A stretch of DNA of 64,000 nucleotides from CAVZVW01 sp963778845 (GCA_963778845.1 CAVZVW010000009.1:806001-870000); one strand, 5' to 3'. Positions 30,682 to 39,869 are shown, numbered from the stretch's first letter. Translations and numbers: made by a program. Notes: a model not told the origin generated them from the letters alone.

Positions 30682-32595
30682 TCAGGTGCCGGTGATCCGC
30701 TCGCGCAGCCCGCGCCGCCGGGTCTCGGCGCTCAGCAGGTCCGCGAACGCCTGCTGGTAGTCCGCGTCCTCGGGGGTGAGCCGCTGTACCCGCGACTTCA
30801 GCGTGCCGATCGACCGGGTCACCTCGTACTCGGCCACCCGCAGCACCACCGAGGCCGCGTATCGGGCCAGCCCCTCCTCGCTGTCGGCCGGCAGCGGCGC
30901 CACCGCGAGCTCGGTCACCAGCGACACGACCGTCTGCGGTGCGGCCTCGCGCACAGCGTCGGCCCACTGCGCCGGAGTGAGCCCCGCAGCGACGGCCACG
31001 CCGCCGGCGGCGCGTACCGCGTGGTGGACCGCCCGGTACGCGGGGACCTCGAACGCCTGCTCCCCCAGCGCGTCGGCCTCCTCCTGCGGAACCAGCTTCG
31101 GGGCCTGCAGCAGGCACTCGAGCGCCTCGCGCTCGACCCGCGCCACGGGGTCGCGGGGGTCCGGGCGCGGGGAGCTCGGGCGGCGGTCCGGGGTCGTCCC
31201 CCGGTCCCGGCCGTCCCGATCCGCGGGTGCCTCTGCCGGCGAAGGAGCAGCGTGCGGGCTGCTCGCCGCCGACCGGACCGCCCGGGCGACCGCCTCGACC
31301 TCCATGCCCAACCACCCAGCGACCTGCCGCCCGTACTCCGGCCGCAGCGCAGAGTCGCGGATCCGGGCGAGCAGGGGTGCGGCCGCGCGCAGGGCCTGCA
31401 CCCTGCCCTCGGCCGTCTCGAGGTCGTAGCGGCGCAGCGTGGTCCGGATCGCGAACTCGAACATCGGGGTGCGGCCGGCTACGAGCTGGCGCACGGCCTC
31501 GTCGCCGCGGGCCAGCCGGAGGTCGCACGGGTCCATCCCGTCGCGGGCGACCGCGACGTAGGTCTGGGCGACGAAGCGCTGGTCCTCCTCGAACGCCCGC
31601 ATCGCCGCCTTCTGGCCTGCCTCGTCACCGTCGAAGGTGAAGACGACCTCGCCGCCGACCGTGCCGTCGTCCCCGATCAGGCGTCGCACCACGCGGATGT
31701 GCTCGGTGCCGAAGGCCGTGCCACACGTCGCCACGGCGGTCTCTACCCCGGCGAGATGGCAGGCCATCACGTCGGTGTAGCCCTCGACGACCACCACCTG
31801 GCGGGTGCGGGCGATCTCCTTCTTCGCGAGGTCCACGCCGTAGAGCACCTGCGACTTCTTGTACAACGCCGTGTCGGGCGTGTTGAGGTACTTCGCCTCG
31901 ATCCGGTCGTCGTCGAAGAGACGACGTGCCCCGAAGCCGACGACGTCTCCCGTGACGTCCCGGATCGGCCACATCAGCCGGCCGCGGAAGCGGTCATAGA
32001 GCCCGCGCTGGCTCTGCGCGGCCAGGCCCGAGGCCAGCAGCTCGTCCTCGGTGAACCCCTTGCCGCGCAGGTGCTTGAGCAGGCCGTCGCCCGCACGAGG
32101 GGAGAACCCGACGCCGAAGTGCTGGGCGGCGTCCCGGTCGAACCCCCGCTCGGACAGAAAGGTGCGCGCCGTCACCGCGTCGCCGGCCGCCGCGAGCTGG
32201 TCGACGAAGAACTGCGCGGCCACCCGGCTGGCCTCCACGAGTCGCTGGCGCTGCCCGGTCTCGCGCCGTGCAGGACCTCGACCCCCCGAGCCGTCGTCCT
32301 CGTAGCGCAGCGTGAACCCGATGCGCGCAGCCAGGCGCTCGACAGCCTCGGCGAACGTGAGGTGGTCGAGCTTCTGCACGAAGCTGATGACGTCGCCGCC
32401 CTCGCTGCAGCCGAAGCAGTGCCACAGTCCGAGCTGCGGGCGGACGTGGAACGAGGGCGTGCGCTCCTCGTGGAACGGGCACAGGCCCTTCATCGACCCG
32501 ACGCCGGCCGCCTTCAGCGTGACGTGCTCGCCGACGACCTCCTCGATCCGGGAGGTCTCGCGGACGTGCTCCACGTCCTCGCGGCGGATCCTCAC
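30682..32595 (-). CDS. dnaG: DNA primase
   Basis: DnaG makes RNA primers for replication. The 637-residue protein has the zinc-binding domain (CPFHEERTPSFHVRP and HCFGCSEGGD, CHC2 type, residues about 39-64), the catalytic core with YLNTPDTALYKKSQVLYG, TOPRIM motifs VVVVEGYTDVMA and FTFDGDEAGQKAA, and a C-terminal helicase-binding domain after a charged linker (about 445-480). The ATG at 32595 gives the usual actinobacterial N-terminus RIRREDVEHVRE. The length is normal and the frame intact. Confidence 0.97.
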   Translation of the reverse strand: MRIRREDVEHVRETSRIEEVVGEHVTLKAAGVGSMKGLCPFHEERTPSFHVRPQLGLWHCFGCSEGGDVISFVQKLDHLTFAEAVERLAARIGFTLRYEDDGSGGRGPARRETGQRQRLVEASRVAAQFFVDQLAAAGDAVTARTFLSERGFDRDAAQHFGVGFSPRAGDGLLKHLRGKGFTEDELLASGLAAQSQRGLYDRFRGRLMWPIRDVTGDVVGFGARRLFDDDRIEAKYLNTPDTALYKKSQVLYGVDLAKKEIARTRQVVVVEGYTDVMACHLAGVETAVATCGTAFGTEHIRVVRRLIGDDGTVGGEVVFTFDGDEAGQKAAMRAFEEDQRFVAQTYVAVARDGMDPCDLRLARGDEAVRQLVAGRTPMFEFAIRTTLRRYDLETAEGRVQALRAAAPLLARIRDSALRPEYGRQVAGWLGMEVEAVARAVRSAASSPHAAPSPAEAPADRDGRDRGTTPDRRPSSPRPDPRDPVARVEREALECLLQAPKLVPQEEADALGEQAFEVPAYRAVHHAVRAAGGVAVAAGLTPAQWADAVREAAPQTVVSLVTELAVAPLPADSEEGLARYAASVVLRVAEYEVTRSIGTLKSRVQRLTPEDADYQQAFADLLSAETRRRGLRERITGT

Positions 32596-32658
32596 CGCGG
32601 GTCCCCGGCAGGCCAGTGCCCCGAACGTCCCACGGGCCGGAGTCTAGGACCGCGGCCC

Positions 32659-33888
32659 TCAACCCAGCCGGACGGCGTCCAGCCCGGTCCCGGGATCCGC
32701 CAGCGCGGCGACGTCCACCCGTGCTCGATCGGCCACGAGGGACTTGACGTCGCCCGCGCGGTCCCAGTCGTTGACGTGCATACCGGCCGCCACCACGTCG
32801 CCGTCCAGCCAGAACGCCGTCCACGTGCCGTCCTCCGGGCGGCCGCGCACGACGGTCGTCGTGGCCCGGGGGTCGGCCCAGCCGCGGTACTCCAGGCCCA
32901 TGTCGTACTGGTCGCTCCAGAAGTAGGGCGGTTTGCCCCACCGCACCTGCTCACCGGCCATCGCCCGGCCGACCAGGGGGCCCTGGTCGTTGGCGTTGGC
33001 GAAGTGCTCCACCCGCAGGCGCCGCCCGGCCCACGCGTTCTCGGCGTTGGCGACGTCACCGGCGGCCCAGACGGTCTCGTCGTCCGTGCGCAGGCCGGTG
33101 TCGACGAGGACCCCGTTGTCGCAGGCGAGCCCGGCGGCCTCCGCGAGGTCGCTCAGCGGGCGGATCCCCACACCCACGAGGACCGCACCCGCGGGCACGA
33201 CGGAACCGTCGGCCAGCCGGACCCCTTCCACCGTCCCGGCACCGACCAGCTCAGCCACGCCGACGCCGGTGCGCACGTCCACGCCATGGGCCCGGTGCAG
33301 GGCGGCGAAGGCCTCGCCGACCTGCTCACCGAGCACCGCGTGCAACGGCGTCGGGGCGGCCTCGAGGATTGTCACGGCCATCCCGGAGGTCCGGGCGACC
33401 GCCGCGACCTCCAGGCCTATCCAGCCCGCGCCGATGACGACGAGCGGGGCGTCCCCGCCGACGCTCAGCACCGTCCTCAGAGCCTCGCTGTGGCGCACCC
33501 GTCGCAGGTAGTGGACGCCGCCCAGCTCGTTGCCCGGCAGCTTGAGGCGGCGCGGGGCGCTGCCGGTCGCGAGCAGCAACCGGTCGTAGGGGAGCCCGCG
33601 GGCGTCGTCCAGCTCGACCGTGCGGGCGGCACGGTCAAGGCGCACGGCCCGGCGCCCGAGCACGAGCTCCACGTCGTTGTCCGCGTACCAGGCCGCGGGG
33701 AGAACCTCCAGGTGCTCGCGGTCCGTCTTGCCCGCGAGGAAGTCCTTCGACAGCGGCGGTCGCTCGTACGGGAGCTCGGGCTCGTCGCCGACGAGCAGCA
33801 CGCGACCCTCGACACCGCTGCCCCGCAACGCCTCGACCGCGCGGGCGCCGGCCAGCCCCGCCCCGACCACCACGAACGTCTGCGCCAT
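32659..33888 (-). CDS. FAD-dependent NAD(P)H oxidoreductase (ferredoxin-reductase type)
   Basis: The 409-residue two-dinucleotide-binding flavoprotein has the FAD motif VVVGAGLAGARAVEALR at the N-terminus, ERPPLSKDFL, LLLATGSAPR, the NAD motif VVIGAGWIGLEVAA (about residues 149-162) and the second FAD motif VWAAGDVANAENA. The C-terminal reductase domain is complete. Enzymes of this type reduce ferredoxins or rubredoxins for oxygenases or P450s; no such partner is adjacent. It ends 63 bp from the dnaG start. Confidence 0.92.
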   Translation of the reverse strand: MAQTFVVVGAGLAGARAVEALRGSGVEGRVLLVGDEPELPYERPPLSKDFLAGKTDREHLEVLPAAWYADNDVELVLGRRAVRLDRAARTVELDDARGLPYDRLLLATGSAPRRLKLPGNELGGVHYLRRVRHSEALRTVLSVGGDAPLVVIGAGWIGLEVAAVARTSGMAVTILEAAPTPLHAVLGEQVGEAFAALHRAHGVDVRTGVGVAELVGAGTVEGVRLADGSVVPAGAVLVGVGIRPLSDLAEAAGLACDNGVLVDTGLRTDDETVWAAGDVANAENAWAGRRLRVEHFANANDQGPLVGRAMAGEQVRWGKPPYFWSDQYDMGLEYRGWADPRATTTVVRGRPEDGTWTAFWLDGDVVAAGMHVNDWDRAGDVKSLVADRARVDVAALADPGTGLDAVRLG

Positions 33889-33936
33889 GCCGTCACCCTC
33901 GCACGCGACCCACGATCACGACAGTCGTGGTGCGGC

Positions 33937-34536
33937 TCAGCGGACGAGGGTGCCAGTAAGGGCGACCGTGACGCCCGTCCAGTCGTTGGTCGTCGTGAGG
34001 TTGCGCTGCAGGCCCTCGCCGCTGCCCCGCAGCCCCCTGAAGGCGCCGACGGCGGTGTCCAGCCGCCACTGCAGCCAGCGCTGGTTCGCCACGTGCGCGG
34101 TCTCCGACACGCGGATCACGAACGAGCCCTGCGAGCCCGTGAAGGTGTAGCGCCGGAAGAGCTTCCTCGTCTGGCGGTCCTGCTCGACGGCCCCCACGTC
34201 AACCGTGCCGCGGTCGACAGTGACTCCGTAGTGCTCCCAGGCCCAGGCCCCGAACGCGTCCTTTCCCGGCATGCTGATCTTGAGGTTCACGTCCCCCGGG
34301 GAGGGCATCGAGACCAGGGCGGTGCCCGCCTCGACGGTGCTCGACGGCGAGGGTGTGCGAGTCGGTTCGGGCGTCGGCTCGGGTGGCGCCGGGGACGACG
34401 TCGACATGAAGATCCCGGCAAGTGCGATGACTCCTGCGCCGGCGACGAGGAGGAGCGCCCTGCGACGGCGTGGGGACGGCGCCACCACGTCGTCCCACGC
34501 ACTGTCGTGGTCCTGGAGGATCTCGACAGGAGACAT
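33937..34536 (-). CDS. Hypothetical membrane-anchored protein
   Basis: The 199-residue protein has a short cytoplasmic start with a basic patch (PSPRRRR), one membrane segment (ALLLVAGAGVIALAGIFM, about residues 27-44), a Pro/Thr/Ser linker, and an external domain of about 130 residues rich in beta strands (RRYTFTGSQGSFVIRVSETA). This is a type II membrane topology. No family is recognised. It is divergent from the membrane hydrolase gene and adjacent to a 12-bp tandem repeat. Confidence 0.68.
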   Translation of the reverse strand: MSPVEILQDHDSAWDDVVAPSPRRRRALLLVAGAGVIALAGIFMSTSSPAPPEPTPEPTRTPSPSSTVEAGTALVSMPSPGDVNLKISMPGKDAFGAWAWEHYGVTVDRGTVDVGAVEQDRQTRKLFRRYTFTGSQGSFVIRVSETAHVANQRWLQWRLDTAVGAFRGLRGSGEGLQRNLTTTNDWTGVTVALTGTLVR

Positions 34537-34689
34537 GGTCGCCTCCGTAGCCGTGGCGGAGGGCCGGGGTCCGGACCCTTCTGCCGGTGTACCACGCCTA
34601 GGTCGCCCGTGCCAGGCGTGGTCGGGGCCAGGGACCCTGCAACCTGCCGACGGCGTGATGGGCTCAGACCTCCTGCGGGGAGGCCGGAA

Positions 34690-34749
34690 GGTGGGCCGGT
34701 GGGTGGGCCGGTGGGTGGGCCGGAGGGTGGGCCGGAGGGTGGGCCGACG
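34690..34749. repeat. 12-bp tandem repeat, five copies
   Basis: Five contiguous units of GGTGGGCCGGWG (34690-34701, then every 12 bp to 34749; the last is diverged). The array lies between divergent genes and marks the left edge of the accessory-looking block. Confidence 0.88.
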
Positions 34750-34824
34750 CCGGAGGAGTCATACCCGGAGTCACCCGCATCGTCATCGACCGCCAGCAGG
34801 GTCGAGCTGTGGCGCCGAGTTCTG

Positions 34825-34854
34825 TTGACAATGTGCCCGATCTTGGAATGCTAT
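34825..34854 (+). promoter_or_regulatory. Predicted promoter of the membrane hydrolase operon
   Basis: TTGACA (34825-34830) is followed after 18 bp by TGCTAT (34849-34854), in an AT-rich patch unusual for this window. The distance to the GTG start (34890) leaves a short leader with a GGGGGG ribosome site. The -10 match is moderate. Confidence 0.5.
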
Positions 34855-34889
34855 TCACCACTATCACCAGGTTTCGGGGGGTCGCTGCT

Positions 34890-37502
34890 GTGAGGTATGT
34901 GGATCCGGGCGTGCGCGGATGGACCGAGCTACGCGTCCACGGAGTCTCTGGCACATCCGCGGAAGGCATGCTCGGCGATCTGAACGTCCGTCGAGTCGCT
35001 GGTGACAGCCTTGCGGGCTTCTACCGGCGGTCATGGGAGGCCGATTCGGTGTGCCAGGACACCGAGCAGCACAGGCTGGAGGCGTACAGCTGGGGCGGGT
35101 TGACCTCCGGACGCTCGAGTCGTGCGCTCTGGCTGCTGCTTCTGCCATTCATGCTCGTGAACGTCGCCTTCTACATGACGCCGGTGTCGCCCCTTCGCGA
35201 GTCTCCTGGATGGATCAAGATCCGACGCGTCAGCGAGAGCATGCAGCGCGGCCTGGCTCTCACACTCACCGGAACCTTCGTGCTGTCCATGGTGACCGTG
35301 GCCATGGACCTTGTGGGCTGGCAGTGTGCGAGGACTGGAACGACGTGCGCCACGGGCGGCTGGCTCACTTTCTTCTCGTGGCCGTGGATGCAGGACGCCG
35401 GGCGTCGCCTCGCTGTGGCCGCCTTGGTGCCGACGGGGGTCGTCATTCTCCTCTGGTGGCTGGGGCGCAAGACCTGGAAAGCCCATGAGTCCGTGGAGCC
35501 ACCGCAGGGACCACCCGAGGGGGAGAACCGCTGGCGCACCCCCCTGGAGGGTCGCTCGTTCTGGAGCGGGAAGGGACCTGTCGCTCGGCTGCGTGCCCTG
35601 CATGTGAGCGCCGCCCTGTCCGTCGTCGGCCTGTTCTTGACCGTTCCGATGTTGTCCACCGCGTCCGGTGGCCCTGCACGCCTTCTGAGCTCCGTGGAAT
35701 GGACCCGCGCCAGGGGATGGTTACCCGCATCCCTGGCCACCGTCTTCCTGCTGATCCTGACGGTGTGCCTTGGGTCGATGATCATGCCTTCATTGAGCGA
35801 CCGACCGCTCCCCGCACAGGCATCTGCGAATCGGGCCACCTGGCAGCCATGGCTGAGTGGGCTGAGCGCAGCCCTTCTTGCCGGCGCGTTCGGGTTGGCG
35901 TGGTTCAGTCGCTCGTTGCTCGGAGGACCACTCCTGGAGAGGCCACCGACTGTCCTTCCGTGGCTCGGGGGTGCCACCCTCGTCACCGTCGTGGCTCAAT
36001 TTGTGCTGCTCCTCGCGCTCGCCCTCTTGTGCTGGCTCCAGGCACGATCGCGCGCCCGGCACGCCGCCGCCAGCATCGATCTCAAGGTCTTCCCAGATGC
36101 TTCCGCCAAGCCCGTCTCGACCCGTCCCGCATTTCATGGAATGGCCTCAGTCGTATTCGCCTGGACCGCATGGGTCATCGCCGGCGGGTTCGCGGCAGGA
36201 ATGACCCTGCGGGTCGCCCAAGTCCTCGGATCTCCCGTGTCGGCCGGAAGCGGTGTCGTGCTGACACCCGTCAGCATCCTGATCCCAGCGCAGTACTTCT
36301 GGGCAGCGGTCGCGGCCGTGTTCATCGTGCTCGCACTGGTCCCGACCGTTGTCGTCGCGCTCATTGAGAGGCGCCGGCGTCGAGCACACATTGCCGATCG
36401 GGTGCGTCAGGCCTATCTGTCGCGCATGGTACCGGTCAAGGATCTCGAGCAGAACCGGGAACGCTCCAAGGCCATCGAGAAGGCGTGGATGATGGCCGCC
36501 GTCACCGAAGAGGCACGCCATGCTCTTCCGTTGTTCGGCTGGTCGAGCGCTGGCATTCTCCTCGCGAGCGGCATCGGCTTTGTGCTGAAGAAGCACTCAC
36601 CGCCGAGCGATCTGGTGACCATCGGCAGTCTGATCATGACAGGGGCGTTCTTGGGGCTGCTCTACGTCGGACGCCAGGCATATGTGTCGCCCAGGTTCCG
36701 GCGGACGGTCGGAATCCTCTGGGACCTCGGCACATTCTGGCCCCGAGCCACCCACCCTCTGGCACCGCCGTGCTACGCCGAGAGGACTGTCCCGGATCTG
36801 CTCCATCGAGCAGGCTACATACAGGCCCATGGGGGGCATGTGATTCTGTCGTGCCACTCCCAGGGAACGGTCATCGGCGCAGCGACCGTCACGGCGATGA
36901 GTTACGACGACAGCGCGAAAGCTGGCCTTCTTACCTATGGGTGCCCGCTCCGCCGGCTCTATGCACGCTTCTTTCCGGCCTACTTCGGCCCTGCTGCTCT
37001 CCTTCGCGTCGGCGAGCTACTGTCCGGGAACACTGTCGACCGCTCTCCCGCCGACCACACCGCGCCCCCTCCCGGCCCAGCTGCCGCCCCGGCGACTTCT
37101 GAGCCGCTCGAGGTTGCGGCCTTGGGATCCTCGCCCGACCAGCGCCGGGCATGGCCGTGGGTGAACCTCTACCGGCGCAGCGACCCGATCGGTGGGCTGT
37201 TGTTCATGAAGTACCCACCGGTGCAACCACCACCGACGGAGGCTGCCTTGACGACAGGCGTGTACGACGGCAGGGACGTCGACTGGCAGTTGGTGGACCC
37301 CTGGCCCTTTGGCAAGCCTGAAGGAGACTCCTGCTACACACCCACGCTCGGGCATTCCGACTACTGGCTCGACCCGGCCTTCGCCGTCGCCGTGAGCGTC
37401 GTTCAGCAACGTCGACACGCTGGAACAGGGCCGGCGATCGGGGAGCGGTCGGCCCCCGGGCCGGTCGAGGTGGTTCTGCCGAAGGACGCCGCGGACTACT
37501 GA
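34890..37502 (+). CDS. Membrane protein with a split alpha/beta-hydrolase fold
   Basis: The 870-residue protein opens with a soluble part containing WTELRVHGVSGT (residues 11-22, an HG oxyanion-type strand end). About eleven hydrophobic segments follow between residues about 80 and 610 (for example ALWLLLLPFMLVNVAFYM and FVLLLALALLCWL). A soluble C-terminal part then has the nucleophile elbow SCHSQGT (Ser657), YRRSDPIGG (Asp765) and LGHSDYW (His822), which in order and spacing make a Ser-Asp-His triad. The simplest reading is an alpha/beta-hydrolase with a membrane domain inserted after the first strands. Related unannotated proteins occur in actinomycetes by my recollection of sequence style; substrate is unknown. 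GTG 34890 fits the promoter. GTG 34809 is a longer alternative. Confidence 0.78.
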   Translation: MRYVDPGVRGWTELRVHGVSGTSAEGMLGDLNVRRVAGDSLAGFYRRSWEADSVCQDTEQHRLEAYSWGGLTSGRSSRALWLLLLPFMLVNVAFYMTPVSPLRESPGWIKIRRVSESMQRGLALTLTGTFVLSMVTVAMDLVGWQCARTGTTCATGGWLTFFSWPWMQDAGRRLAVAALVPTGVVILLWWLGRKTWKAHESVEPPQGPPEGENRWRTPLEGRSFWSGKGPVARLRALHVSAALSVVGLFLTVPMLSTASGGPARLLSSVEWTRARGWLPASLATVFLLILTVCLGSMIMPSLSDRPLPAQASANRATWQPWLSGLSAALLAGAFGLAWFSRSLLGGPLLERPPTVLPWLGGATLVTVVAQFVLLLALALLCWLQARSRARHAAASIDLKVFPDASAKPVSTRPAFHGMASVVFAWTAWVIAGGFAAGMTLRVAQVLGSPVSAGSGVVLTPVSILIPAQYFWAAVAAVFIVLALVPTVVVALIERRRRRAHIADRVRQAYLSRMVPVKDLEQNRERSKAIEKAWMMAAVTEEARHALPLFGWSSAGILLASGIGFVLKKHSPPSDLVTIGSLIMTGAFLGLLYVGRQAYVSPRFRRTVGILWDLGTFWPRATHPLAPPCYAERTVPDLLHRAGYIQAHGGHVILSCHSQGTVIGAATVTAMSYDDSAKAGLLTYGCPLRRLYARFFPAYFGPAALLRVGELLSGNTVDRSPADHTAPPPGPAAAPATSEPLEVAALGSSPDQRRAWPWVNLYRRSDPIGGLLFMKYPPVQPPPTEAALTTGVYDGRDVDWQLVDPWPFGKPEGDSCYTPTLGHSDYWLDPAFAVAVSVVQQRRHAGTGPAIGERSAPGPVEVVLPKDAADY

Positions 37503-37531
37503 ATCGATCCTTGCGGCGGGGGGTGGTTCCA

Positions 37532-38491
37532 ATGACGAGCACAGGGCAGAGGGGCAGCCGCGCAACTCCTGGTCAAGAATGGGGCGGCACAGCCTGGGAA
37601 GAAGTCTGGCGGCCGATTCCTGGCCTGATCAGGTGGTACGCACGAAACAAGGTGGTCGGAACCCTGCTCCTTGCGGCCTTCCTGGTGGCCAAAGGCTGGG
37701 TGACCGCCAGAGGTGACGTCTCCACGGCGCTGGGCATCTTGGACACCGCAGGGATTCCGACGATCGTCATCGGAGGTCTGCTGAGCGGGTTTCCGGTTCT
37801 GGCGGCCGTCATGCTGGGTTTCGCGATATTCCGGATCTTCGCCGAGTCCCCGTCGGCGACGGACCCAACGCGTCGACCAAGGTTGCCTGCTGTAGAGCGC
37901 GATGTCGGGCTGGGCAGTCGGTTGGTCCGCACCTACCCGGCTGTCGTGCTCGCCTCGGTGATGGCAGTTGTGGCCTGTCTGACCACCCCCACCCTGGTCA
38001 TCGCGGTGGCCGCGGTCTTCGGCGGTTTGATCGGTGGGCTCGCCCTCACGTCCCGGCGCCTTCCGCGAAAGCCGTCGCGTCGTTCCCGGTGGAAGCATCC
38101 GTGGTGGTGGTACGTATGGGCCTGGTCGACCGGAGTCATCGTCGTCCCCATCGTCGTCTACTCCCTGGTCACCCTGCTGTACGGTGTGTGGTTACCCCAC
38201 GAGGTCGTCACGTTCTCTCAGGCCGGTGATCGACCCGAGGTCGGCTACGTGCTGCAGGACTCCGATGGGTGGATGACGATTCTGCGGACCGGAGAGCACC
38301 GCATTGTGCGCTATCGCGACCCCGAGGTGATTCAACGGAAGCTGTGCGAGCGCGGCGCCGGAGGGTGGGCGGTTCTCGGGTTCAGCACGACACCGTGGCA
38401 GAACCTCACCGAGCTCAGATGGCTCAGTAATGCACGCGCAACGAAGACGGAGAAGTGTCCACCGGGCCAAACCGGAGATCCGACGCATTGA
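37532..38491 (+). CDS. Hypothetical multi-pass membrane protein, partner of the preceding hydrolase
   Basis: The 319-residue protein starts 29 bp after the hydrolase gene with a GGGGGG ribosome region before ATG 37532. It has about six hydrophobic segments (LLLAAFLVAKGWV, IVIGGLLSGFPVLAAVMLGF, VVLASVMAVVACL, LVIAVAAVFGGLIGGLAL, GVIVVPIVVYSLVTLLYGVWL) and a C-terminal soluble region of about 90 residues (DSDGWMTILRTGEHRIVRYRD) shaped like a small beta domain. Tight spacing implies one operon and a shared complex. No family recognised. Confidence 0.72.
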   Translation: MTSTGQRGSRATPGQEWGGTAWEEVWRPIPGLIRWYARNKVVGTLLLAAFLVAKGWVTARGDVSTALGILDTAGIPTIVIGGLLSGFPVLAAVMLGFAIFRIFAESPSATDPTRRPRLPAVERDVGLGSRLVRTYPAVVLASVMAVVACLTTPTLVIAVAAVFGGLIGGLALTSRRLPRKPSRRSRWKHPWWWYVWAWSTGVIVVPIVVYSLVTLLYGVWLPHEVVTFSQAGDRPEVGYVLQDSDGWMTILRTGEHRIVRYRDPEVIQRKLCERGAGGWAVLGFSTTPWQNLTELRWLSNARATKTEKCPPGQTGDPTH

Positions 38492-38577
38492 CGCGTTGAG
38501 GGTTCGAGGCGGGCACGGCCGTGGGTGCCCTGTGGTCCTCGGACGCAGCGCAAGCGCATGATCGAGGAGCCGCCCAA

Positions 38578-39033
38578 TCAGGGCGAGGGACGGCACAGGC
38601 GCTGGTGCCAGTCCACCGTGCTGACGTCGGTGAGCGAGGCCACCTGGTCGATGACGGCCCGGCGGCGGGCGGCGTCGTCCGGCGCCCTCCGCCACGCCGC
38701 TGCGTGCGGCGGTTGCAGCCCTGCCGGTGCATCGTCGGTCAGCCGCGCCACGAGCTCGGCGAGCAGCTCCTGCTGGCGCTCGTAGACGGGCCGACGCTCG
38801 TCCAGCGTCATCACGTACACCGCGGCCACTGCCTTGAGCGCGGTGATCTCCACCAGGGTGCGCCTGGGCACCACGGGGTCCGCTGCGTACCGGGTGAGCC
38901 GGCCCGGGCCGGACGCCGCCCGCGTGGACTCCTCGGCGGCGCGGGTGAAGTGTCGAGGAGGTCAGGGTCGCACCCCAGCGCTGCCCCCAGCTCCCGGCCC
39001 ACCTGGGCCGCCTCCAGGCGTCGGGCGTGAGGG
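38578..39033 (-). pseudogene. Truncated, internally deleted duplicate of dgt
   Basis: The segment 38578 to about 38950 is nearly identical to the last third of the intact dgt gene (42914 to about 43285), including LTDDAPAGLQPPHAAAWRRA and the C-terminus DWHQRLCRPSP. It then jumps to sequence matching the earlier dgt region VGRELGAALGCDPD (about 43915-43965), so roughly 600 bp of the gene centre is missing and there is no N-terminus or HD motif. Similarity continues about 20 bp past the stop codon. A 98-codon frame remains open but cannot encode an active enzyme. Confidence 0.9.
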
Positions 39034-39103
39034 GACCAGGGCCGACCAGGGCCGACCAGGGCCAGACCGGGGCCGCCCCGCGTGGTCCATCAGAATGTCA
39101 CCC

Positions 39104-39742
39104 ATGGCAGATGCAGAGACGACACCGAACGGAACACAGGGCCTCCAGACGGGGCGACTGGAGGCGTTCAGCGATGGCGTGTTCGCCATCGCCGTCACGC
39201 TGCTCGTCCTCGAGATCGTGGTCCCCGAGCAGTTCAAGGCCCACCCGCTGCGCGCGCTCATCGACCAGTGGCCCTCCTATCTGGCCTACCTGGTCAGCTT
39301 CTCGACCATCGGGGCGGTGTGGCTCGCACACTCCGCCATCACCGAGTACCTCCGCCGGGCCGACGCCGTTCTCCTGCGCCTGAACCTGCTGCTGCTCATG
39401 GTCGTGTCGTTCCTGCCGTTCCCGACCCGGCTACTCGCTGAGAGCATCACCGAGCGTGACGCGGAACGGGTCTCCGCGACCGTCTACGGGATCAACCTGT
39501 TCCTGGCTTCCGTCCTCGTGTCGGTCCTCTGGCGCTACGCGGTCCACGAGCGGCTCGTGCGACCCGACGCGGCCGACGAGGAGGTCCAGACGCTGACCAA
39601 GCGGCTCACCCCCGGCCTCGCCGGCTACCTGGTCGTGATCGTCGTCGGGGTCTTCCTCCCGTTCGTCGCCGTGTTCGGATACCTCGCCATCGCCGTCTAC
39701 TTCATCCTGCCGTTCGGACTCATCAGGCACCGCAGCACATGA
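39104..39742 (+). CDS. TMEM175/DUF1211-family potassium channel-like protein
   Basis: The 212-residue membrane protein has the family hallmark FSDGVFAIAVTLLVLEI (about residues 19-35), the FSD motif of TMEM175 channels, and about six membrane segments. Bacterial members conduct K+ or other monovalent cations. ATG 39104 is chosen; ATG 39095 (MSPMADAE) is equally possible and neither has a strong ribosome site. It follows the dgt fragment and is convergent with an MFS exporter gene. Confidence 0.88.
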   Translation: MADAETTPNGTQGLQTGRLEAFSDGVFAIAVTLLVLEIVVPEQFKAHPLRALIDQWPSYLAYLVSFSTIGAVWLAHSAITEYLRRADAVLLRLNLLLLMVVSFLPFPTRLLAESITERDAERVSATVYGINLFLASVLVSVLWRYAVHERLVRPDAADEEVQTLTKRLTPGLAGYLVVIVVGVFLPFVAVFGYLAIAVYFILPFGLIRHRST

Positions 39743-39869
39743 GCCGGCCACGCAAGAGGGGCCGGGAATCCAGCCATGCACCTACAGACGCGAATCGGAC
39801 CCACGAGCCTGCTCAGCCGAGCGGCCATACCCCGGTCACACGTCAGCGCCCGAGGGTCATGTTGCACAC

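Noticed and set aside
31021..34893. Open frame of 1,290 codons on the plus strand opposite dnaG and the flavin reductase
   Set aside because: It lies antisense to well-conserved genes, has low-complexity Arg/Gly/Pro/Ala composition and no recognisable domain. Long antisense frames are expected at this GC content.
34890..38491. Known anti-phage defence operon
   Set aside because: Neither gene shows a motif of a described defence family. The accessory setting alone is not enough to claim defence.
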